NCBI GenBank assembly: GCA_937873715.1
Contig: CALMYJ010000004.1
Span: 262,722 to 326,721 of the forward strand
Source: an uncultured Chitinophagaceae bacterium
GTDB lineage: Bacteria; Bacteroidota; Bacteroidia; Chitinophagales; Chitinophagaceae
Direction of reading: 5' to 3'
Length of the DNA stretch: 64,000 bases
Every line of letters starts with the position of its first letter. Position 1 is the first letter of the stretch. The position numbers were made by a program, and so were the translations under genes. This document shows, piece by piece, positions 8,545 through 18,200 of the stretch. Under the pieces are notes generated by a model. The model had not been told where the DNA came from. It searched no databases and was given only the letters and a program-made list of their open reading frames with translations.

Positions 8545-11500
8545 ATGAATGCATTTAAAACAACATGTACAGTTTGTATTATATGGCTGCTGGCCGCATC
8601 GGTTAACCGGCTGCAGGCACAGCCCCTGCAACTCGAAAATTTTAGTATGGGCGGCCCCAAATCCTCGGAATTTACCAGCAACAGTTTTAAGTGTATAGGT
8701 GTGGGTAAAGGTGGTATTGTTTGGGCCGGTACACAATACGGCGGATTATACAGGTATATCGATTCGCTTAAAACATGGAAAAAATCTTACCGCCTTACCA
8801 ATGTGTTTATCAATGATATTAAGATGGACCCCGATAGCGGTATCTGGATAGGGCAGTCGGGTACACAAAGTGCAGGTGGCAATTCCAATATTGCAGGGGG
8901 TGTAAATTATTTTAAAGAAAGTACAGACTCTGTAATGTCTTTTTACAGTGTTGCCGGTACTACCACCAGCGCCGATCTGATTAGCCGTAATGTGCGGTCG
9001 CTGTATCTTGATCCCAACTTTAAAGCATCCACCGGCCATTTACCCCGTGTGTGGGCTGCACAGGGTTCTTATATCACTTCTTTTAATTCCATGAAAGGCG
9101 GTATCAGCGCCGGGCTCCGCAATGCCCCTCCCTATTTCCTTAACGTACCCGGCGGATTTTCACCTTTGGCCAATGTTGCACCTTATGTGGAGTGCATAGG
9201 CGGTAATGGCATAGAAATATGGGCCGGTACAAGATTAAATAACGGGGTGCAGATATTGCGGTACAAGCCTTCGGGCCTATTTATCGATTCGTTTACCAGC
9301 CACAGGGTTTCTAAGTTGCCCAATAATTTTATTGCCAATGCGATTTATTTTGATAACGTGGGTAACAAATGGATAGGATTGCGGGCAGGCGGCCTCGTTA
9401 TATTATCGGATACCGGCTGGATACGGATGAACGACCCTTCTTTATTTCCTGCCGGTGCAGTGGTAAATATTAATGCCATAACCGGTGATAAATACGGTAA
9501 TGTATATATCGGCACTAGTAATGGGCTGATAGAATACAAGTCAAAAGATTTTAACCCTCTTTCTGACCCCGGCTTTGTTCCCTCTTATAAACTTTATACC
9601 ACCAGTAATGGGTTGCCCAACAACAATATTACAGGGTTGGGATTTGATGGTAACCGGCAAAGGCTGCTGCTCACTACAGATGCCGGTGTTACGTTTATTG
9701 ATAAATACGAGCCGTATATCCGGGGGGTGGTATTTGATGTAGCTGCCGATTTGTTTCGGGAAGGGCGGCAAAATTCAGGATTTAAAAAAATACCCCTTAG
9801 CGGCGGAGTGGGGGTAAGGTTGTTGCGTAACGGCATTGAAGAAGAGTTTACCACACCGGATGCCAGCGGAATTTTTGAATTGAAAAAAGCCAATGAAAAA
9901 GATTTGTACACGGTAGAAATTGTGTACGACTACGATAATACCCGAACCTTCAGGTACCAGTACAGGGACATCCGCAACCATACCCTGATGGAACCCGTAC
10001 TTATTCCTTATTCACTCATCCAGGAAATAGACAGCTATAAGGAAAAAATGGCCCGGCGCTGTTTCCAGGCTACGCTCTCATTAGGCATACAGGTATCTCC
10101 TGATTTTTTGTGTACAGATGCTTTTAATGTAAACATTTATGAAACCGCTTACAGTTACTTTTTTAACACTGGGGGTATTACTGCAGATCATAAAAAAAGG
10201 GTGGACAACCTGGCCAATTATTATACATCGCTGGCAACAGTGTACCAGCTTGGCGGCCAGGCTACCGAATTGGTAACAGATGCTGTGGTAAGTCTTTTTG
10301 ATGCTGTAGAATCTTTGCGTGGATTTGTTGAATTTGGTGTAAGCCTTAAAAAACCCGGCAACGCCGATCCGCTGGAACAAATAGGCGAGGAAGCACTTGC
10401 CGGTGCTGTGGCTGCCATTAAAGTGCTGAAAGACGGGCTGGTAATTACACTCGGTAAAACGGCACCTTATATCAAAGATCCCAAAACCCAGGAATTGTTC
10501 AACAAGGTAGTGGGTGGCTTTAACGAAGTAGCTGATGTGGCAATAGAAGTGCTGGAAAATGGCAGGGGCCAGGGTGTTATAAAAGTAATACTCGATAACC
10601 TTAAAAAAATACTGGCAGCAGGAGTGGCAATGGATTATTATGAACAAGATTTTGCGCAGGGAAGGCACGGCTCGTTTATACAGCGTGTAAGCCTTAATGC
10701 TTATTCCAACCTGTCGCCCTACACTTTCGAGGAGGGGTACAACCAGTTGTACGATCCTGGTGCACCTTCGCTGGCCAAGTTTGGAAACGATACACTCAAA
10801 AATCGCAAGCAAACTATTGCCACACTTAATGATTATGCTAAATATGCTGATATGGCTTCCAATGCTTTGGATGCCGCCACAGCGCTGGCATTAATACCCG
10901 GTGGGCAGGTAGTGGCCGCCTGGGCAAAAGGTTTATCGTTTGCAGCCAAAGGGATAAAAACCGCTGCACTCTCTGCTGCTATTTATCACGGTGCGGTGGG
11001 TGCTGGTGAGGTGGCCGATATTTCCGATTCCGTGTATGTGGCATCGGGGCTTAAGCAGCGCCCTGCGCTAAAAGCTGCAGATTTTATCGGCGCTCCGCTA
11101 AATGCACAGGATACCCTTGTGGCAAGGAAAGAAAGGTATAACCAACGTCTGGCCGAGTTGCAAACCATATACAATGCTGGTACTTTTGATGCCACCGCCT
11201 ACCGCAATAAACGCAGGCAGTTGCGCATTGATGATTCGTTGTACAGCGCAGCATTATCACAGGCCGTTTTTGCGCTGTTATCTACAGCAGATAGTGCCAT
11301 CGTAAAAGTGCCGGGCTTCACCAACCGCATCAACAGGGTTGTTGATTCTTTTGTAGCACATCAATACAACCTGCGGCAATCCCTGTATTTTCAAAACATT
11401 GCTTTTGTGTATGCAACCACCAAAAGCGCTTATGCTCCGGGGTTAGACAGCCTCACAAAAGAACTGGCCATAACCAACGATTCGGCAGTAAACGGGCTGG

Positions 11501-12066
11501 TACATTTAATGGCACTGGTAAGCAGCAGCAATATTTTATCACCGGCATACCTGGTGCAGGAAGGGTACAGTATCAATCATAGCCGGGCCCCGGGTTCTAC
11601 AGGCAGTGTAACCTACCGGTTTAAAAATTATGGCGCTGTGGCGATGCAGAATGTACGTTTTAAAATCAGCAAACCAACAGCCGGGTACAGCATTACAAGT
11701 GCCGATTCAGTGTATATCGGTCCAATATTACCCGGTGAAACCAAACAAATCAGCTTCAGCTTCCAGGCACCCATGCACGACAGCATGAGCAACTACACCA
11801 TCAAGGTAATGGCAGCTAATGGTATATATAATGATGTGTATGGCGTATTGTATGTTTTAGATCCAACAGTGTGTTACAGTATTAAAGATGGTAACTGGAA
11901 CGACCCTGCCACCTGGAGTACCAACACAGTTCCGGGTGCAGTAAATAAAGTGTATATCAGCCACGCTGTAACGGTTACTACCGATGTAACCTGCAAAATG
12001 GTATCGGTAGATAAACCCGGCAATGTAATTGTAAATACCAACAGGCGTATTACTATTGTGCCGTAA
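8545..12066 (+). CDS. Large secreted protein with sensor-type propeller and helical domain
   Basis: A 1173-residue exported protein of unrecognised function. It starts with a signal peptide (residues 1-26, ending near RLQAQP). Residues about 30-385 contain propeller repeats of the same kind as the neighbouring kinase (IVWAGTQYGGLYRY, NKWIGLRAGGLVIL, NVYIGTSNGLIEY). A carboxypeptidase-regulatory-like fold follows (VRLLRNGIEEEFTTPDASG), then a long helical region of about 490 residues. Near the C-terminus a CARDB-like segment (GSVTYRFKNYGAV) is followed by a module starting GNWNDPATWSTNTVPG. There is no transmembrane kinase part and no obvious type-IX sorting signal. The start is the ATG at 8545; a GTG directly precedes it. 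It reads toward the giant gene with a 153-bp gap. Confidence 0.85.
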   Translation: MNAFKTTCTVCIIWLLAASVNRLQAQPLQLENFSMGGPKSSEFTSNSFKCIGVGKGGIVWAGTQYGGLYRYIDSLKTWKKSYRLTNVFINDIKMDPDSGIWIGQSGTQSAGGNSNIAGGVNYFKESTDSVMSFYSVAGTTTSADLISRNVRSLYLDPNFKASTGHLPRVWAAQGSYITSFNSMKGGISAGLRNAPPYFLNVPGGFSPLANVAPYVECIGGNGIEIWAGTRLNNGVQILRYKPSGLFIDSFTSHRVSKLPNNFIANAIYFDNVGNKWIGLRAGGLVILSDTGWIRMNDPSLFPAGAVVNINAITGDKYGNVYIGTSNGLIEYKSKDFNPLSDPGFVPSYKLYTTSNGLPNNNITGLGFDGNRQRLLLTTDAGVTFIDKYEPYIRGVVFDVAADLFREGRQNSGFKKIPLSGGVGVRLLRNGIEEEFTTPDASGIFELKKANEKDLYTVEIVYDYDNTRTFRYQYRDIRNHTLMEPVLIPYSLIQEIDSYKEKMARRCFQATLSLGIQVSPDFLCTDAFNVNIYETAYSYFFNTGGITADHKKRVDNLANYYTSLATVYQLGGQATELVTDAVVSLFDAVESLRGFVEFGVSLKKPGNADPLEQIGEEALAGAVAAIKVLKDGLVITLGKTAPYIKDPKTQELFNKVVGGFNEVADVAIEVLENGRGQGVIKVILDNLKKILAAGVAMDYYEQDFAQGRHGSFIQRVSLNAYSNLSPYTFEEGYNQLYDPGAPSLAKFGNDTLKNRKQTIATLNDYAKYADMASNALDAATALALIPGGQVVAAWAKGLSFAAKGIKTAALSAAIYHGAVGAGEVADISDSVYVASGLKQRPALKAADFIGAPLNAQDTLVARKERYNQRLAELQTIYNAGTFDATAYRNKRRQLRIDDSLYSAALSQAVFALLSTADSAIVKVPGFTNRINRVVDSFVAHQYNLRQSLYFQNIAFVYATTKSAYAPGLDSLTKELAITNDSAVNGLVHLMALVSSSNILSPAYLVQEGYSINHSRAPGSTGSVTYRFKNYGAVAMQNVRFKISKPTAGYSITSADSVYIGPILPGETKQISFSFQAPMHDSMSNYTIKVMAANGIYNDVYGVLYVLDPTVCYSIKDGNWNDPATWSTNTVPGAVNKVYISHAVTVTTDVTCKMVSVDKPGNVIVNTNRRITIVP

Positions 12067-12219
12067 TACAGGCAGTAGCCCATTTACTCAATGCCCGCTA
12101 TAAATGTTGGCGATACATAGTTTCAATGCCAGCTTTAGGCTTTGAACCTGTATATTGGTTTTGAACTGCCATTGTGTAAGAAAAGTGCCAATGCGGTGCT
12201 GTTAAACCAGGATAGAGTA

Positions 12220-15200
12220 ATGAAATTTAAAAACGCTACCATACATATTTTCAGCTACTGCCTTGTGCTTATTTTAATCTCAGTTACTACAGGTACAAGG
12301 CTATATGCCCAGGTACCTGCCAATGATAACTGTGCCGATGCTTCCCTCATTCAAATAAGTGATAATGGCTTTGGGTTAGGCTTATTCACTTCGGCACAAA
12401 CTAATTTAACCAATGCCACGGTGCAATCCGGCGAGGTATTTGCCCCGGCTATTTTTGTGGCCGGGCAGGATAAAAAATCTGTTTGGTACAAATTCAGTAT
12501 TCCCACAATCCGGGCCGTAAGAGTAACGCTAACCCAACCCGGCACTACTATTACAGCCGGTGATGCCGGGTTTGCCGTATACCAGTCGGGCAACTGCCTG
12601 CCAGGAATACCCGCTATCAGTAACCAGCTTACGCCAATCGTTACATTTGGCAACACCTATCATCCCTGCGTGCCGGCAGGAGAATACCTGGTGCAGGTAT
12701 CATCCAAGCTGGCGGCCAATGGCCCGGTAATTGTTAATCTTGAAATATCAGACCAAACAGGCGCTGCTTACGATCACCCTTACGAAGCCTACAATTTTGG
12801 AATAGCCAATGTGTACAGCCGCCGGATTGATTTTGACCCATCCTGCCAAAGTATTGAAGACGAAAATGAAATATGCAGTGTGCTGCACAACTACAAAGAG
12901 TATCACAAAAGTGCCTGGTTTACTTTTACCACACCGGCTTACCTGGATTATATGGTGGTAACACTCTCTGGTAATGGCAGTACTACTTATTTCCCCAGTA
13001 GCGGCTCTGCTGTGCTAAAAAAGTTTGGGTATGCTTTGTATAAGGGAGATGTAAAGAGTGCTGATTACAGGTCAATGCCCGTTGTGGACGGTTGCGATTC
13101 GCTGCTCACTAATGGCTACCGGGCAGCCATAGCCCAATACACCTGTAACGACCTGGAACCTAATACCACCTACAGCATCCAGTTATTTATCCATAAAGAT
13201 TTTAAAGATATGCTGCGGCTGGGCTTGATTACCGGCGGTACAGCAGCAACAGCAGCACCCCGGCCTGTAAGCACTATGCCGGCAAGCAATAAGCTGGGCG
13301 TATTAAATGCACAGCCTAATGGCCCTACCACCACAGTGTTCGACAACCTCGGTTGCAATGGCAGGCTCATCAATAACGCCTGCGGCTCGGGAGCGCCTGC
13401 CACAGGTGTAACAGTTAATAATGTTACGTACACACTTGCCAGTTATGTAAGCTTTTCGCTCAACAGTGCTGCGGCTATTACTTTTTTACCGTATATACCT
13501 AACTGTAATGCAGCTTCCAGGCCAATCGTAAGGGTGTTTAAACAATCGCTTACCGCCAATTGCAGCGACCTGGATGAGGCAAACCTGGTAGGCATTGCCA
13601 CCTACAACCAGGAGATTGAATGTTTTACGCCCGGCGATTATATTATACAGGTATTGGGCAGGGAAACACCCGTGCCTGCAACTAATTATTATTATAGTAC
13701 AGCTGCAAATAATTACGACCAATGCTTATTTACCAACCTCGGTGCCCGGTACAGGCTGGATATGAGGGTGTATTACCGGAAGGCTGCAGGCCGGTATTCG
13801 CTGTACACCACAGGAGCTTACGATACCATCAATAAAGTAGCCGGAGTGCAACAGCCCTTGGTTAGTGGGGTTACCTATCCCTCATCGCCAGACACTATCG
13901 GCTGCCAGCCTACCCTGCGTCCCTGGGATACTACCTGCGCCGCAGTGAATGATAAAATACACTACCGCCAGTTTGTAATTGCTGATAGCGGTACCGTGGC
14001 AGTGGATAATATGGTGAACTCAAATAATCCACCCTTGCGGTATAAATTATACAGCGGCGATGCTAATGCACTGGCTGCTGCACAAAATGTATTTAGTTTT
14101 CCGGATAGGGTTACCGGTATTGTACCACAAACACTTTGCTGGGATGGGGCTACTTATTGTGCCAACAAAAGCGCCTGCGTGGTGCCGGGTACTTACACTT
14201 TTGTAACGATGGGCTCTGTTGGTGATGTAGGCCGTGCCGACAGACCTTCCTTCACATTTTCAAGAACAAGAACAAGGTTCAATAGTTTGCAAAATGCCTT
14301 GAATATGGGCAGTATCATGGATACCCTTGGCCCTAATGGCGGCACAAAAATTACGACAAGAGATTTTTGGAGTTGTGAGGACAATGCAAAACCCATTAAT
14401 GGTTATGTGCCCTGTAACCTGAGCAGCAGGCCGGCTACCAAGGCCATGTATATGCAGTTTTACCTGAAAGAAGATGCAATAGTACGCATTGCCAACCCCG
14501 GCTATGGGGGCTGGTGTGTGGGTAATGCACACGGCCTGCGTACGCTGTTTTATGGCAAAGCCACAGATGGAGAAGCAGGGCTTACTCCTGTTGGCGGTCA
14601 ATGGAATTGTTTTACCAATGCTCAAACCACCAATAATTGCTCCCCCCTGCCGGCAGGCTGGTACACCGTAGTAAGCTATGGCACAGGGCCCAGCTACGAT
14701 AGTGTGATGCGGCTGGTAAATACCGGTGGTAAATACAATGGCCATGTAGGTTATTTTGATGAATATAATATTACCATTACGCCGGCCTGCCCCGGACCAA
14801 AATTCAACAGGCCATACAAGGCTTCGGTGGCAGCAGGTAATACCCCACACCTGGTTGAATGGAAAACCAGGGCCATCAGTACACCGGTATATCCCCGTAC
14901 AGATACAAGTTATACTTTGCCAGCCGAAAGTTTTAACTGTACACTTGATACACCATTTGCCAATCATCCCATTGCAGCCTGTGCTCCTGCATCCAACCGT
15001 GTAGCCTATTATGTGTTTCGTACCACACAGGTTTGTTTTTTACAGATTAATACAGGGGGCTATTTTGCCAAAGTATATGATAAAGATGTACGGGCCGATT
15101 CGCTACAGTTTATAACGGCCACGCCTATACAGGAATGTCTGAGTAATATCGGTTACATCCAGTTTTGCCATTTTCAACCGGGCACTTATACGCTTGTGGT

Positions 15201-18200
15201 GTTTGCCAGTGATGCCAATATTTGTAATAGTGTAACGCCAAGAATATTTATAGACCGGGTAGACTATTCCCGTTTTGATTTTGCTGCAAATGCTTACGAT
15301 TTTGGTACAGTGCCGCCGGATAATACCTATCGTTTTGGAAAAATTGGCGATGTTAATCCTTTGCATCCTACAAGGCCACCCAGCAGCGATTTCTTTTATT
15401 GTACTACAGGAGCCACCGCCACTGACCCAACCAACACCGCCTGTAGTGTAAATATCAATCCCAACATTTACAGCACTGCTGATAACCAGCCATTATATAA
15501 TGCAGTATCACCCCCGGTATCGGGCAATATTGCACGACGTAACCTGTGGTACACTTTTGTGGTTGACCATCCCGGTACCGTAAGGGTGAGGGTAGAGAAT
15601 AAAACACTGCAGCGTGGCTTGCAGCCAAGGTTTGCAGTGTACAGCAGTGATGTGGATGCGGCACTGCCATTTAACGCAGTGCAGGCCGGCGGGCTTGTAG
15701 ATTCTACCGTAGCACAGGGGCTTAGTTTTATTACCATGAATTACATTACTTATTATTATTGCTATAATGCCCCTAATAATATTTCATTTTACCGGGATCC
15801 CTGCACAGCCAAGCCAACTCGGTACTACATTTTGGTAGATAATGTAAATGGCATTAGCGCCGAAGCCGGTGGCCAGTTGCCCAACACACAAATAGATGTT
15901 TCCGTATCGCTGGATTCATTTAACCTGGTATTACCCAAATTTGATTTTTACTCACAGGCTGATGATTTGGGCACAGTGGCTGCAGGGGTGCACACCGGGC
16001 AGCAGGATAATTATTCCTGCGCCACCCGTAGCGCCTCCGATCCATTAGGCAGTGGGCAGGGTGGATGTACCAAAACGTTGTGGTATAAATTTACCTCTAC
16101 CATTACAGGCAATGTACGCTATCGAATTCGTATTGGTAACGGTGTATTTTATGGTGCCAATGAGATACAATTGCATAAACAGGTAATACCCGGTGACTCT
16201 ACCAATAAGGGATTACAATTACAAACAGCCGCCAACGTTAGTACGCCATCGGGTGTATGGTCGCAGAGCTGTGTAACCACCGGCACCTATTATTTATTCC
16301 TGCCCGGTTGCACCGGGGGGAACCAGTATGTACCCCCCGAAATTGAATTGATAGAGCAGGGCGGGGTTTTTTGCGGCGGGCCTGTCCCTGCCGCAATCAA
16401 TGGTGCCGGCAGTGCTACGGCTACCGTGCTGGTTAACTGCCATACCATTGGTACGGATTATGGCGAATTTGGCCCGGCCCTTACCTGCCCACAGGATGGG
16501 GTAACCACCCGGTACAAAAGCAGTTGGTTCAGGATGGATATAGGCGGTACCGATACATTAGATGTAACCACCTACCTCGTGGAAAATACCAATGCGGCCA
16601 GCAGCGATATTAAATACCGCATGATGACCGGCGATTGCAGCGCCATGCAGGAACAGAGTTGCGTACTGGATGCACTTACACAAAATACTTACCAGTGCCT
16701 GGTGCCCGGGCAGAGCTATTATATACAGGTATTCACTCCCGTTACTATCAATAATGCTGCAGTAACCGGTACTATCGATCTTAAATTATCAGCAATAGCA
16801 CATGCCGATACCTGTGCGCCGCTGAACAATTGCCTGGTAAATGCCAACTTTAATACCCGTTTTGATTGTACACTGGAAGATTCTGTAAAGTTTGTAAATT
16901 TTTCTACCTACGGCTCCAGTATTACGTATAAATGGGATTTAGGCCACAACGGACAAACTTCAACTGCCGTATCTCCATCCTATTTTTATCCTGTGCTGCC
17001 TAACGATACCACATATACCGTAAAGCTGTTGGTAACCAATACAGCCTGCAACCAGTCGGATTCTGTGGAGCGGACGATAACCGTACCGGGCAGGCCATAC
17101 ATCAATTTTGGTAACGACATTATCCAGTGTGGCAGTACTGCACCTGTTGTGCTCAGGGCTACATCGCATCCCGGCGCCACCTACCTGTGGCAGAACAATA
17201 GCACTGCTGATACCTTCCGGGTAACGGCCACCGGTAATAACAATTACTGGGTAAGGGTAAACTATAACGGCTGTAGCCGGAGGGATACGGTAAGAGTGTT
17301 AATTAGCCCCATTAACTCAAGGCCGCTGCAACAAATTTTTCTTTGTACCGATTCTGTATTGGTGGATGTGCGCCGCGGTAACAATGAAACATACCGCTGG
17401 AGTACTGGTGCCACCACAAGATCTATTTATATGAGCCGCCCCGGTATTTACTGGGTAGATATTTCGTATTTCGATTGTGTATTCAGGGATTCTTTTGAAG
17501 TAAATAATATTAATTCGTCTAAACCATTTGGAAGCGATACCACTATTTGTTTTGCAAAGGGCAGTTATGTGCTGCATGCTGCCATGCCTGCCGCAGTTTC
17601 CTATACCTGGCAGAACAACAGTACCGCTGATACCTTCCGTGTAACGGCAGCAGGGCAGTACCGGGTAAATATCAATTTTGGCAACTGTATTGTAAGAGAT
17701 ACCATAAATATTGCCAATTACCCGGCTTCTGTTTCGGAAGTAACTGATACGGCTATCTGCTTTGGGCAGGTATTGGATTTACCCTGGGGCGAACAGGTTG
17801 CTGCAGCAGGTATATACCGTGATACGCTACGGTATCCCGGCGGATGCGACAGCCTTATCAGGCGCTTTAATGTTTCCTTATTGCCACAGCCTAACCTTGG
17901 CCGGGATACAGCTATATGCCCGGGTAACAGCACTTCGTTTACCCTTAATGCTGCTATGCCCGGCGCAGTACAATATACCTGGCAGGATGGCAGCAGCAAC
18001 AGCACATTTGAGGTAACACAACCCGGGCAGTACACTGTGCAGGTGGATTACAGCAGTTGCTTTGTTACTGATACCATAGCAGTTACCCTGCTTTCTTCCC
18101 CTGCAACTGTAACAATGGATACGAGTATATGCAGTGGCACTACAATTACATTACCCTGGGGCCTGCAGGTAAACAGTGCCGGCTTGTACACCGATACCAT

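Noticed and set aside
10081..10812. 243-residue minus-strand frame inside the secreted propeller gene
   Set aside because: Overlaps a well-supported gene fully; the translation shows no motif or signal.
14260..14967. 235-residue minus-strand frame inside the giant surface gene
   Set aside because: Shadow frame of a low-stop coding region; no independent evidence.
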